A stretch of 64,000 bases of DNA from the NCBI RefSeq assembly GCF_000814025.1, contig NZ_JWLL01000003.1:62001-126000 (forward strand), read 5' to 3'. Positions 16,661 to 26,560 of the stretch are shown here, in pieces; the first letter of the stretch is position 1, and each line of letters begins with the position of its first letter. The notes below the pieces were generated by a model that worked only from the letters and a program-made list of their open reading frames with translations, searched no databases and had not been told where the DNA came from. This stretch comes from Tateyamaria sp. ANG-S1. Lineage in GTDB: Bacteria > Pseudomonadota > Alphaproteobacteria > Rhodobacterales > Rhodobacteraceae. Position numbers and translations under genes: made by a program.

Positions 16661-17427
16661 GGACGGCGGCGCTGATCATGGCCTGTTGTGCGGGGATGAT
16701 CGGTGCCAGCGCGCAGGGGGCCTGTCGGCAGGCGCTGGCGCTGGGGTTGGATGTGTCGGGGTCGGTTGATGCGCTGGAGTACCAGTTGCAGATGGACGGG
16801 CTGGCCGAGGCGCTGGACAGCGGTCGGGTACGGCAGGCCCTGTTGCAGATGCCATCGGCGCCGGTGCACCTGCTGGTGTACGAGTGGAGCGGGCCCGAAG
16901 ACCCGGCCGTGATCCTGCCCTGGACGGCCATTGACAGCGCACCGGCCCTGGACGCCGTGATCGGACATTTGCGCGCGACCGAGCGGCGGCAGGCCAGTCC
17001 TGGGACCGCGCTGGGTCTGGCCATGCGCGAGGGTGTGGCGCATCTGATGGAGCGGACGGACTGCTGGAAGCTGACGCTGGACATCTCCGGCGACGGGAAG
17101 TCGAACCTTGGGATCAGGCCCGCGGATGTAAAGCCGGAGGTGGAGGCCACGGGCATCACCATCAATGCGCTGGTCATTGGTGCCGATGCGCCCAGCTTTG
17201 GTGATGCGCGGCAGGCGGAGATTTCGGAACTGTCCGCCTATTTCCAGAACAATGTCATCGTCGGCTCTGACAGCTTTGTGGAGACCGCGCTGGGGTTCGA
17301 GGACTATGCCGCCGCCATGGCTCGCAAGCTGGAGCGCGAGTTGGAAACGCTTATTCTGGGCAAGGGCCCCCTGCCCCAGTTTCCCGATGCGCCCCCTGCC
17401 GCTGATGCGGCGCAATCATTGGAGTAG
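16657..17427 (+). CDS. DUF1194 exported protein with VWA/MIDAS motif, copy 2
   Basis: The 256-residue protein is a paralogue of the preceding one. It has a signal peptide (MRTAALIMACCAGMIGASAQG), the MIDAS motif LGLDVSGSVD, the YEWSGPED segment and TLDISGDGKSN. The start codon overlaps the previous stop (ATGA). The C-terminus is longer, with a Pro/Ala-rich tail. Tandem duplication with independent divergence is the simplest explanation. It converges on the MarR gene with only 3 bp between the stops. Confidence 0.82.
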   Translation: MRTAALIMACCAGMIGASAQGACRQALALGLDVSGSVDALEYQLQMDGLAEALDSGRVRQALLQMPSAPVHLLVYEWSGPEDPAVILPWTAIDSAPALDAVIGHLRATERRQASPGTALGLAMREGVAHLMERTDCWKLTLDISGDGKSNLGIRPADVKPEVEATGITINALVIGADAPSFGDARQAEISELSAYFQNNVIVGSDSFVETALGFEDYAAAMARKLERELETLILGKGPLPQFPDAPPAADAAQSLE

Positions 17428-17430
17428 CCG

Positions 17431-17952
17431 TCAGTAGATATAGCGGATCTGGTCGGTCCAGTACCGTTCCATCCGCTTGAGCGATGCGGTGATGTCGATG
17501 ATCCCTTCGGGGCCGAGCACACCCTTGGATTGCAGCCCTTCGGCGTGACGCAGGAACAGTTCGTTCACCACGTCGCGGATCTTGCGCCCCTTGTCGGTCA
17601 GCTTGACACGGACCGAGCGGCGGTCAATCTCGCACCGTTGGTGGTGCATGTAGCCCATTTCGACCAGCTTCTTGAGGTTGTAGCTGACATTGGAGCCCTG
17701 GTAGTAGCCGCGGCTTTTCAGCTCGCCTGCCGTCACCTCGTTGTCGCCGATGTTGAACAGCAAGAGCGCCTGCACCGCGTTGATTTCCAGCACGCCGACA
17801 CGCTCAAACTCGTCCTTGATGACGTCGAGCAGCAGTCTGTGCAACCGCTCCACCAGCGACAGCGCCTCAAGATACCCGACCATGAAGCCCGCGTTTGCTG
17901 CGTTTCGTTCGGCCACCCCGGGGACCTGGCCAATGGGGTCCTGAATGCTCAT
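17431..17952 (-). CDS. MarR-family regulator, LdtR-like
   Basis: The 173-residue winged-helix protein has a dimerisation helix pair (LEALSLVERLHRLLLDVIKDEFERVG, quoted in part), the helix-turn-helix TAGELKSRGYYQGSNVSYNLKKLVEMG and the beta wing HQRCEIDRRSVRVKLTDKG. The arrangement FNIGDNEVTAGEL and GSNVSYN is close to alphaproteobacterial LdtR, a MarR-type regulator linked to L,D-transpeptidase and osmotic response in Liberibacter. That specific role is inference. A perfect palindrome lies 15 bp upstream of the start and probably mediates autoregulation. Confidence 0.83.
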   Translation of the reverse strand: MSIQDPIGQVPGVAERNAANAGFMVGYLEALSLVERLHRLLLDVIKDEFERVGVLEINAVQALLLFNIGDNEVTAGELKSRGYYQGSNVSYNLKKLVEMGYMHHQRCEIDRRSVRVKLTDKGRKIRDVVNELFLRHAEGLQSKGVLGPEGIIDITASLKRMERYWTDQIRYIY

Positions 17953-17966
17953 CCGTCTTCTCCGAC

Positions 17967-17984
17967 CTGATCTGCTCAGATCAG
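17967..17984. promoter_or_regulatory. Palindromic operator of the LdtR-like gene
   Basis: CTGATCTG (17967-17974) and CAGATCAG (17977-17984) form a perfect inverted repeat with a 2-bp centre, positioned 15-32 bp upstream of the minus-strand start at 17952. The size and location suit a MarR dimer. Confidence 0.6.
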
Positions 17985-18030
17985 AAGATGCGGATGATTC
18001 GGAAATATTCAGTTAAATGCTGCAGAGCCC

Positions 18031-18297
18031 TTATTTTTCGGGCTGAAACGTGCGTGAGACGTCTTCGATCAGGGCGGCGATATGGTCCGGCGCGGCCTCT
18101 TGCCCCGTCACCCAGCGATAGAGATCCTGATCGTTTTCGTTCAGCATCGCGTCATAGGTATCAAGCTCGGCATCCGTCATGTCCGCCAGATGACGGCCCG
18201 CATAGGTCGACAGGATCAGGTCCATTTCCTTGATCCCGCGGCGCATGGAGCGCATGTGCAGCCGCTTGAGCCGGTGTTCGCGCAGTTCCTCAGACAT
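18031..18297 (-). CDS. sdhE: FAD assembly factor SdhE
   Basis: The 88-residue protein has the SdhE motif RRGIKEMDLILSTYAG (residues 19-34), which contacts the flavoprotein. The family (also called YgfY/CptB) helps attach FAD covalently to succinate dehydrogenase subunit A in the cytosol. The length is typical. The start overlaps the end of the upstream XRE gene by 8 bp, so they are cotranscribed. No sdh genes lie in the window. Confidence 0.9.
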   Translation of the reverse strand: MSEELREHRLKRLHMRSMRRGIKEMDLILSTYAGRHLADMTDAELDTYDAMLNENDQDLYRWVTGQEAAPDHIAALIEDVSRTFQPEK

Positions 18298-18688
18298 CGG
18301 AGGGTGCCTGCATCGCGGCGCGGAGTTTCTTTTCCAGACGGCCCAGTTGCTCGGCCCGCGCCAGCATGTCGGAGCGCATGTCGCGCACTTCGGTCAGCAG
18401 GTCGCGCATGTCCGCGGTCAGCGGCTCTTCTTCGACCGGTGCATCCAGCCCTTCGCCTTCGCCGTTGATCAGCCACATCATCGACACGTTCAGCAGCCCG
18501 GCCATCATCGACAGGCGGTTGGCACGCGGCTCGCTCAGGTCATCTTCCCACGAGCGCAGGGTCGCCAGACGCACACCCAGCCGCTTGGCCAATTGCTTTT
18601 GCGTCATGCCCGCCTGTTCGCGGGCGCCTGCCACACGGTCGCCAAAGGTTGCCGCCTCGGCGCTATACCAGCCCTGTAGATCGTCCAT
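18290..18688 (-). CDS. XRE-family DNA-binding protein with coiled-coil tail
   Basis: The 132-residue protein has an N-terminal Cro/C1 helix-turn-helix (GDRVAGAREQAGMTQKQLAK to LRSWEDDLSEPRANRLSMM, about 16-62). The C-terminal half is charged, with heptad-like Leu/Met spacing (DMRDLLTEVRDMRSDMLARAEQLGRLEKK, quoted for pattern), suggesting oligomerisation. Target genes are unknown. GAAGGAGAAGACC precedes the ATG. It is divergent from the aminotransferase, with about 90 bp between the starts. Confidence 0.8.
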   Translation of the reverse strand: MDDLQGWYSAEAATFGDRVAGAREQAGMTQKQLAKRLGVRLATLRSWEDDLSEPRANRLSMMAGLLNVSMMWLINGEGEGLDAPVEEEPLTADMRDLLTEVRDMRSDMLARAEQLGRLEKKLRAAMQAPSDV

Positions 18689-18764
18689 GTGGTCTTCTCC
18701 TTCGTGGTCCTGGCGCTTGATTGCGCGGGGGCTGCCGCCTATGAGGGGCTGGATACCGCGCTAG

Positions 18765-19982
<1,218 letters not shown>

Positions 19983-19995
19983 CGAGGGTTGGTAT

Positions 19996-20397
19996 ATGGG
20001 CGCGGAGCTTCCTGACTATTATTTCCGTGTGCGCGAAAATGGGGCGGCCGTGTTTCGGGTCGATACCGAAAACCGGCAGCGCCGGATCGAGATGGACCAG
20101 ATCGCGGTCATCAATATCCGCAATGGAGAGATCAAGCCGCATGGCGACAGAACCCTGTCGCCGGAGGATTTGGCGCGGATCGAGGCGTGGATGGAAGAGC
20201 GCGCTGACGTGCTGGCCCATCGTGACATCGACGACATTCACCGGGCGGTGGATTACCTGAACCTGACGACGCAATGGGCGCAAAGCCGGGCGACGGATGA
20301 TCAGTTGGAGAATGTGACCGATGCGCTGCTGCTGGCCATGCACGACCTACGGTCGGTGCTGGTGCGCAAGAAGGCTGACCGGTTGATCAAGGGCTGA
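19996..20397 (+). CDS. Hypothetical protein downstream of the aminotransferase
   Basis: The 133-residue soluble protein is predicted to have an N-terminal beta part (YYFRVRENGAAVFRVDTENR) and a helical C-terminal half rich in Asp and Arg. There is no signal peptide or recognised domain. The ATG at 19996, with GAGGGTTGG in front, is preferred over a start at 19966 that would overlap the upstream gene. It is followed by a clear hairpin terminator, so it ends the aminotransferase transcript. Confidence 0.65.
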   Translation: MGAELPDYYFRVRENGAAVFRVDTENRQRRIEMDQIAVINIRNGEIKPHGDRTLSPEDLARIEAWMEERADVLAHRDIDDIHRAVDYLNLTTQWAQSRATDDQLENVTDALLLAMHDLRSVLVRKKADRLIKG

Positions 20398-20410
20398 CGG
20401 GACGGCGGGC

Positions 20411-20433
20411 GGGGCGTCTTTCCGCCCCTCTTT
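20411..20433 (+). terminator. Overlapping bidirectional terminator
   Basis: GGGGCG (20411-20416) and CGCCCC (20423-20428) form a stem followed by TCTTT on the plus strand. On the minus strand CCGCCCC (20422-20428) can alternatively pair with GGGGCGG (20436-20442), which overlaps the end of the MATE gene. Confidence 0.55.
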
Positions 20434-21820
20434 ACGGGGCGGGAACAGCGCCCGATCCGACCGGGCCGCGCAATCTGGGCACGGACACGGTCCAGAAGCG
20501 GATCATCAGCGCAACACCTGCACAGGCGAGACCAAAGACAAGGCCGAGCCAGACGCCGACCCCTTCCCAGCCCAGGACAAAGCCCAGAACATAGGACGCG
20601 GGCATACCGACCAGCCAGTAGGAGACGGCGGCCAGCACCATGGGCACCTTCGTGTCTTGCACGCCGCGCAGCAGCCCCAGCGCAATCACCTGCGCCCCAT
20701 CCACGAGTTGGAAGAGGGCCGCGAGGGCCAAGAGCACGATCCCGATCTCAAGGATCTGGTCGCGGGCAGGTTCGTCCCGTTCCATGAACAGCGAAATCAG
20801 CGGCTCGGGCAGCGCGATGAACAGGATGATCGTCGCAAGTGCCATGGCGAGGCTCATCACAATCACCGTGCGCGCGCCGCGCAGCATGTGATCGAGGTCG
20901 CCGCGCCCATAGGCGTTGCCTGCCCGGATTGTGGCGACATTGCTGAGCCCCAGGTGCACCATGAAGGTGATCGACGCCAATTGCAGCGCGATGTTGTGCG
21001 CCGCCAGCGGGATCGTGCCCAGCCAGCCCATCATGAAGGCCGAGGCCGCAAAGAGGCCCACTTCGCTGAGGTTGGTCAGCCCGATGGGCCAGCCGAGGCG
21101 GAAGACCCGCCCCAACATCTCCCAATCGGGGCGCCAGAAGCGTTTAAACAGCTGGTGTTGTGGCAGCGCGATCAGGGCGTAGCCGACGATCCCCGCCAGC
21201 ATCACGAACTGGGTCAGAAGGGACGCCACCGCCGCCCCCGCGATGCCCCATGTCGGCGCCCCCCAGTTGCCGAAGATGAAAGCGTAGTTCGCAAATGCAT
21301 TTGCAACAGCTGCGGCAAGCGTGATCCAGAGCACGATCTGTGTCCGCTCCAGTGCCGCGAGATAGCTTTTGATCGTCATCACCAAGAGCGCTGGCACGAT
21401 GCCCCAGCCTGCGATGGAAAGATACTCCGCCCCCAGCTTTGCCACCTGATCCGTCTGCCCCAGCGCAAGCAGCACCCGTTCGGCCATCAGCATCACCGGC
21501 AAAGCGCACACCGCAAAGCCAAGGCTCAGCCAAATCCCCATGCGCGTGGCGCGCCGCAGGTTGGTTTCGTCTCCTTCAGCGTGGAAGGAGGCGACCATGG
21601 GCATGACCGCCCAGGCAAAGCCGGAGCCCATTAGGAACATCACGAAGAACAGGCTGCCTGCGACGCCGAGGGCTGCAAGCTCTTCCACCCCGTACCAGCC
21701 CAGCATGACCGTATCCGTGACGCCGATGGCCACCTGCCCCAGATGCCCGCCGATAAGCGGCAGACCGAGGACAAGGACCGCACGTGCGTGGGCCAGATAT
21801 GACATCTGTGTTGTGGACAT
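20432..21820 (-). CDS. MATE-family multidrug/sodium antiporter
   Basis: The 462-residue membrane protein has about twelve hydrophobic segments in two similar halves. MATE features are present: LPLIGGHLGQVAIGVTDTVMLGWYGV at the N-terminus and GWPIGLTNLSEVGLFAASAFMMGWLG at the start of the second half (both quoted in part only to locate). NorM-like members export cationic compounds using Na+ or H+. It stands alone between a convergent hypothetical gene and the NicO gene. Confidence 0.93.
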   Translation of the reverse strand: MSTTQMSYLAHARAVLVLGLPLIGGHLGQVAIGVTDTVMLGWYGVEELAALGVAGSLFFVMFLMGSGFAWAVMPMVASFHAEGDETNLRRATRMGIWLSLGFAVCALPVMLMAERVLLALGQTDQVAKLGAEYLSIAGWGIVPALLVMTIKSYLAALERTQIVLWITLAAAVANAFANYAFIFGNWGAPTWGIAGAAVASLLTQFVMLAGIVGYALIALPQHQLFKRFWRPDWEMLGRVFRLGWPIGLTNLSEVGLFAASAFMMGWLGTIPLAAHNIALQLASITFMVHLGLSNVATIRAGNAYGRGDLDHMLRGARTVIVMSLAMALATIILFIALPEPLISLFMERDEPARDQILEIGIVLLALAALFQLVDGAQVIALGLLRGVQDTKVPMVLAAVSYWLVGMPASYVLGFVLGWEGVGVWLGLVFGLACAGVALMIRFWTVSVPRLRGPVGSGAVPAP

Positions 21821-21884
21821 ACTTCACCCTTACGCCTGCTTTTTGGGCAAGGGAAGACCTCGCGTGATGCGTGCGACGGGATGT

Positions 21885-22787
21885 TTAAAGCAGCGGCAGC
21901 ACAAGGGCTGTGGCGATGAGGGCAATCAGGGCACCGGCGGCGGCCTCGATCAGTGCCATGGCGCGCACGGCCCCTGTGCCGGACCAGCCTGCAAGGACAG
22001 ATTGCCGGGCCCCGACAGCGGCCAGCGCCACCAGCACCGTCACGCTGGCTGTGCCCAGTCCCATGACGATGGCCCCCGCGATGCCTGCCCATGGGATGCC
22101 CAGCCCAAAGCACAGGATCAGCAGGAACACAGCCCCGGTGCAGGGCCGGATCGCGATGGACCCGATGATGGCCGCTGCATCCCGCAGGGAGGTGACGGCT
22201 GCCGCCTGTGCAGGTGTTGGCGCGTGGGCGTGGCCGCAGCTGCTGCAATGCCCGTGGTCGTCGATGTGGTGATGATGATGATGTGTGTTCGCCTTGGCCC
22301 CCCGGGTGCGGCGCAGGCCGCGCACCATTAGCCATAGCCCAACAAGGGCGATGGCGATGTAGCTTGCGGGGGCGAGGACCTTGTCCGCGGTGTCCGTCAT
22401 CTCGGTCCGCCCCCAGCCGAGGACAAAGGCGCCCAGCGACACCAGCAGGATGGCCGTTGCCGCTTGCGCCAGAGAGGACAGGACCGCCAGCAAAGACAGA
22501 CGCCGCGCGGTGACCCGTTCCGCAGCGCCGTAGCCGCCGATCACCAGCTTGCCGTGGCCGGGGCCTGCGGCATGAAAGAACCCGTAGGCCCCGCAGAGGC
22601 CCATGAGCGCGAGCCACGCGCCCGGCTCGCCCGCGCGCACGGCCCGCAGGCCACCGGCGAGGGCGTTCTGCGTGTCACGCTGCTGGGCCGCAGCCCATTG
22701 GCCAATATCGGACACGCCCCCAAAGCCAAAGAGCCAGAGCAGCGTGCCGCCGATCACGAGGCAGGCGGAAATCCTCAGCCAGAGCAT
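21885..22787 (-). CDS. NicO/RcnA-type nickel-cobalt exporter
   Basis: The 300-residue inner-membrane protein has six or more transmembrane segments. [16 protein letters not shown] (about 72-87) and [16 protein letters not shown] are the HxxxGxGHGK and RPCTG motifs of the NicO family. Between them lies a cytoplasmic histidine-rich loop with six consecutive His followed by [13 protein letters not shown], a likely metal buffer. It exports Ni2+/Co2+ or a related ion. The start overlaps the end of the DUF1007 gene by 13 bp, and this pair is a recurrent association. Confidence 0.9.
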   Translation of the reverse strand: MLWLRISACLVIGGTLLWLFGFGGVSDIGQWAAAQQRDTQNALAGGLRAVRAGEPGAWLALMGLCGAYGFFHAAGPGHGKLVIGGYGAAERVTARRLSLLAVLSSLAQAATAILLVSLGAFVLGWGRTEMTDTADKVLAPASYIAIALVGLWLMVRGLRRTRGAKANTHHHHHHIDDHGHCSSCGHAHAPTPAQAAAVTSLRDAAAIIGSIAIRPCTGAVFLLILCFGLGIPWAGIAGAIVMGLGTASVTVLVALAAVGARQSVLAGWSGTGAVRAMALIEAAAGALIALIATALVLPLL

Positions 22788-23410
22788 GAGAGCGTGACCG
22801 TGTCAGCAAAGGCTTCGCCGACTTCGGGAAAGGTGTCTTCGACCTCGGCCGCGGGGGTGGCGTAGAGCAACTCTTCGACCAGCGTATAGGCAGCATCGAG
22901 GTCCGCACGCTGGATTGCCGCGTTGCACGGGCCATCGACGGCCACAGGAGCGATCAGATCGTAGGCGGTGTAAAAGGTCGGGTCATAGGCCTTGAGCACA
23001 AGGCCCTCTGCCCTGCCCTCGGCGGGCCGAAAATGCACTGTGGTGATCCGCCCGGCATCGACCGAGACGCCCCGGCCCTGCGGTTTGCCAAGCGTGACCG
23101 GCGTGCCGTTGCGCAGCGCATAGCTGTCGCCCTCGAACCCAGGTATCCATTGCAGATCAAAGCCATCCAGCCGCTTCAATTCGCTGGGTGTCAGCTGACC
23201 GTCACCATCCTGGTCCAGGCCGTAATCCGTCAGCAAAAGCAGGGAATAGAAGTCGTCATAGGTCCACTGCACCTCGACCCCCTCAAAAGTGCCGTCATCG
23301 CCGACCATCACCCGCAGCTTGGTGTCGATAAACACATGCGGGTGCGCCGACGGCAGGGTCGCGGGCCAGGCAAAAACTGCGGCAAGAGCTAAGGAGCGGA
23401 CAAAACGCAT
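22775..23410 (-). CDS. DUF1007 periplasmic protein, partner of the NicO exporter
   Basis: The 211-residue protein has a signal peptide ([21 protein letters not shown]) followed by AHPHVFID, the family's His-containing N-terminus that may bind metal. An EF-hand-like loop [12 protein letters not shown] lies in the middle (about 65-76). The ATG at 23410 is preferred to a longer reading from 23503, because the signal peptide starts here. It overlaps the NicO gene start, so the two are coupled. The family has no proven activity; a periplasmic metal-binding role with the exporter is inferred. Confidence 0.85.
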   Translation of the reverse strand: MRFVRSLALAAVFAWPATLPSAHPHVFIDTKLRVMVGDDGTFEGVEVQWTYDDFYSLLLLTDYGLDQDGDGQLTPSELKRLDGFDLQWIPGFEGDSYALRNGTPVTLGKPQGRGVSVDAGRITTVHFRPAEGRAEGLVLKAYDPTFYTAYDLIAPVAVDGPCNAAIQRADLDAAYTLVEELLYATPAAEVEDTFPEVGEAFADTVTLSCSG

Positions 23411-23598
23411 GGGACCAGATTTAGGCACAGACCGGTGCGGCCTCAACCCCGTTTCGGCATTTGGGCAAAGCCGCGCTTCTGCCAGAACTGTCAAATTCAT
23501 CACAAGACATTGCTTGCACTGGAAAATGGCTCTGTCACTGTGGCACTGTAGCGAGTGACTATGTTACCATAGGTTGAATCTTGTTAAAGGGCATTTGG

Positions 23599-24888
23599 AT
23601 GACCGTTCCTCGCACCCCGGGTCTGGCAATTGCCGCCACGTTGGCGGCCGCTGGCGCCTGGGCCAACCCCATTGATCAGATCCGGCCTGACGCCCCCGAA
23701 CTGGCCCCTTATGGTCCGCTGCCGGTCGGCGTGCAAACATTGGAGGTCACGGTCCCCGAAAGCATTGATATCCTCAATGTCGAGGAAGGTGTCATTCCCA
23801 GATATGACCGCCCCCTGACGCTTGAGGTCTGGTACCCGGCGGCGGAGGGCACCGAGCCCGGCGAGGCCTACACAGCGATGATGCGCGACGGCGTGACCGA
23901 AGTGACCCTTACCGGCAGGGCCGCCCGTGACGCGGACCCGGCGACCGGCACGCGCTATCCGCTGATCATCATCAGCCACGGCTATCCCGGCAACCGCTAC
24001 CTGATGAGCCATTTGGGCGAAAACCTGGCCTCGAAAGGTTATGTCACGGTTTCGATCGACCATACCGACAGCACCTATTCGGATCAGGCGGCCTTTGGCT
24101 CGACACTGTATAACCGGCCCTTGGACCAGGCCTTTACCCTCGACCATATGGCTGCGTTGGAGGGCCCCTTGGGCGATATCATTGATGCCGAGAACACCGG
24201 TGTCATCGGATATTCCATGGGCGGCTATGGGGCGCTGATCTTTGGCGGTGCCGGGGTCACCAAAGCCTCGACCGAGTTCAGCTGGGGTGCCCCGGGCGGG
24301 TTGCTTGAAGTGCATCTTGAACAGTCGGAGACCCACGAGGCGCTGCTGGACAGCCGGGTCAAGGCTATCATTGCGGTGGGTCCGTGGGGCAACAATGCAG
24401 GGTTCTGGGACGCAAGCGGTGTCGCCGATCTGCGGGTGCCCACGCTGTTCATGGCGGGCAGTGACGATGATGTGTCCGTTTACGATGCGATGCGCGCCTT
24501 TTTCACCGGCGCGGCTGGCACGGACCGGCATTTGCTGACCTTTGACTATGCCAACCACAATGCTGCCGCCCCAATGCCTGCGCCCAAGGAAAGCTGGCAG
24601 CCGGTTGAGGGCCTCGAATTCGTGCCGTTTGAACACTATGCGGATGCGGTGTGGGACACGACGCGCATGAACAACATCGCCCAGCATTTCGCGACCGCCT
24701 TTATGGGACTGCATTTGAAAAGCGACACCGAGAAGGCGGAGTATCTTGAGCTGGTGCCCAATGCCGCCGACGGGATCGTTGCCGTGGACAATGCGGGCGA
24801 GCCGACCGAAGACCACACCTATTGGAAGGGCTTTGCCCCCCGCACAGCAAAGGGCCTGCGGTTCGAGACGCTTCCCAAGGGCCAGTGA
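23599..24888 (+). CDS. Exported alpha/beta hydrolase (PAF-acetylhydrolase/chlorophyllase-like)
   Basis: The 429-residue protein has a signal peptide (TPGLAIAATLAAAGAWA). The fold core includes the oxyanion segment IIISHGYPGNR and the nucleophile elbow GYSMGGYG, where Ser is the catalytic residue. The acid may be in MAGSDDDVSVYD and the His in FDYANHN. The resemblance is to dienelactone/PAF-acetylhydrolase-type esterases of the periplasm; the substrate is unknown. The ATG at 23599 with AAAGGG upstream is preferred to TTG 23581. The next hydrolase gene starts on its stop codon (TGATG). Confidence 0.82.
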   Translation: MTVPRTPGLAIAATLAAAGAWANPIDQIRPDAPELAPYGPLPVGVQTLEVTVPESIDILNVEEGVIPRYDRPLTLEVWYPAAEGTEPGEAYTAMMRDGVTEVTLTGRAARDADPATGTRYPLIIISHGYPGNRYLMSHLGENLASKGYVTVSIDHTDSTYSDQAAFGSTLYNRPLDQAFTLDHMAALEGPLGDIIDAENTGVIGYSMGGYGALIFGGAGVTKASTEFSWGAPGGLLEVHLEQSETHEALLDSRVKAIIAVGPWGNNAGFWDASGVADLRVPTLFMAGSDDDVSVYDAMRAFFTGAAGTDRHLLTFDYANHNAAAPMPAPKESWQPVEGLEFVPFEHYADAVWDTTRMNNIAQHFATAFMGLHLKSDTEKAEYLELVPNAADGIVAVDNAGEPTEDHTYWKGFAPRTAKGLRFETLPKGQ

Positions 24889-25751
24889 TGCAGGTGGCGA
24901 CCCGCACACTTGGCGGGCATGAGTTTAAAGTCCGCAGTTGGGGTGATCCGGCGCTGCCGATGATCCTGATGTTGCATGGGTTTCCCGAATATGGGGGCGC
25001 CTGGGACGAGGTCGCGACCCGGTTGTCGGATCGCTACCACTGCGTGGCACCCGACCAGCGCGGATATGGCGCGAGCTATGCCCCGGATGACGTGGGTGCC
25101 TATGCCACGTCGAAACTGGTGGGTGACATGGCGGCCCTGATTGGCGATCGGGGTCCGGTCATCGTCATGGGCCATGATTGGGGCGCGTCCGTCGCCTATG
25201 GTCTGGCCATGTTCCGCCCCGATCTGGTGTCGCGCCTGATCATCGCCAATGGTGTGCATCCCGTGCCGTTTCAGCGGGCCATGGCCGCGGGCGGTGCGCA
25301 ATCCGAGGCGTCGCAATACATCAATTTTCTGCGCAGCCCGGGGTCGGAAGATGCCTTGGCCGCCGATGATTTTGACAAGCTGTTGAAGCTGTTTTCCGCC
25401 AAGATGGACATGTCCTGGCTGCATGGGGACCGGTTGGAGGCTTATAAGGCCGTTTGGCGGCAGTCGGAGCTGAAGGGGATGATCCACTGGTACCGCGCCT
25501 CGCCCCTGATCGTGGCGGACCCGGGTGTGCCCGTGGAGATGCCCGACCTGCCGCTGGAGCGGTTGCAGGTGCGTTGTCCGCATCTGCTGATCTGGGCGGA
25601 TGGCGACACGGCGCTGCTGCCGGTATCGACCGAGGGATTGGAGGCGTTTGCCCCCGAGCTGACGCGCGCGCATGTGGCGGACGCAGATCACTGGCTGTTG
25701 CATCAGCAACCGGACGAGGTTGCGCGGATCATACGGGACTGGCTGGACTAG
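24888..25751 (+). CDS. Alpha/beta hydrolase, epoxide hydrolase/haloalkane dehalogenase type
   Basis: The 287-residue cytosolic protein has MLHGFPEYGGAW, the HGxP oxyanion motif, and the nucleophile elbow GHDWGAS with Asp instead of Ser, as in epoxide hydrolases and haloalkane or fluoroacetate dehalogenases. A cap domain (about 135-210) and the catalytic His in ADADHWLLHQQP follow. The Asp nucleophile is clear; the choice between epoxide and halide substrate is not. It starts at ATG 24888, overlapping the previous stop by one base. The two hydrolases are therefore one unit, possibly acting in successive steps. Confidence 0.85.
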   Translation: MQVATRTLGGHEFKVRSWGDPALPMILMLHGFPEYGGAWDEVATRLSDRYHCVAPDQRGYGASYAPDDVGAYATSKLVGDMAALIGDRGPVIVMGHDWGASVAYGLAMFRPDLVSRLIIANGVHPVPFQRAMAAGGAQSEASQYINFLRSPGSEDALAADDFDKLLKLFSAKMDMSWLHGDRLEAYKAVWRQSELKGMIHWYRASPLIVADPGVPVEMPDLPLERLQVRCPHLLIWADGDTALLPVSTEGLEAFAPELTRAHVADADHWLLHQQPDEVARIIRDWLD

Positions 25752-25822
25752 CCAACAGACTTCACAGACGCATCCGTTCGCGTCATAGTCGTGCGCATAT
25801 TTCGCAGCGACGGACCATTTCA

Positions 25823-26497
25823 GTGACCCATAGATACGATATTGCACGCGCGGCCCAGATGGTCGAAGCCTCCTACCTTTTGTTCAAGCGCCGCCCGCCC
25901 CGTACGTCGCTGGATACGAGTGTGAAGGACACGCTGGACAAGAACCACGTACAGGCTGTCTTTCTAAAGCAGAACATTCTGCTGATCCCCGGGTCGAACT
26001 CGGTCGCCGATTATATGAAGTTCAACCTTCGTGTTCTGAATTTTGGCGGCAAGAAGTACCGTTTGAACGACGAGTTGACCGAAAAGTGGGGTGCCCATGA
26101 TGTAATCTGGCATCAGGGGTTCATGCGCCATGCCAAGGTGATTGCCGACTGGATGCAGAAGAACCGCTATCGTCCCAAATACATCATTGGCCACTCGCTG
26201 GGGGCGGCGGCGACACAGATCCTGGTGCGCACCCATGACGTTCCGGGCATCGCCTTTGCCGCGCCGCGCGTGACGCGGGGGATCGTGCAACCGGCGCCCG
26301 CCTCGAAATGCCTGTGCCTGAACCGCAATGACGACCGGGTGTGCGACCTGCCCTCAAGCTTTCAGCATCTAGGCGAGGTGCATGCCGGTGAAGGCGAGCG
26401 CAAGTTCCTGCGTTTTGATCATCAGATGGACAGGTATCAGGAGATGGTGACTGCGCAACAGGCAGCGGGCGTGCTTGGCACCCACTGGCCTGCCTGA
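25823..26497 (+). CDS. Lipase-like (class 3 type) alpha/beta hydrolase
   Basis: The 224-residue protein has no signal peptide. YIIGHSLGAAATQ supplies the GHSLG nucleophile elbow, and QNILLIPGSNSVADY plus VIWHQGFMRHAKVIADWM precede it as in fungal-type lipases. The catalytic Asp may be in LNRNDDRVCDLP and the His near LRFDHQMDRY. The start is taken as GTG 25823; an upstream reading would run through the preceding intergenic bases and has no ribosome-binding site. Substrate unknown. Confidence 0.72.
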   Translation: MTHRYDIARAAQMVEASYLLFKRRPPRTSLDTSVKDTLDKNHVQAVFLKQNILLIPGSNSVADYMKFNLRVLNFGGKKYRLNDELTEKWGAHDVIWHQGFMRHAKVIADWMQKNRYRPKYIIGHSLGAAATQILVRTHDVPGIAFAAPRVTRGIVQPAPASKCLCLNRNDDRVCDLPSSFQHLGEVHAGEGERKFLRFDHQMDRYQEMVTAQQAAGVLGTHWPA

Positions 26498-26560
26498 TCA
26501 CTCTTTCCCCGTCTGATCCGCTCTGGCATAGTGGCCGCCAATCAACAAAGAGCAGCTGCC

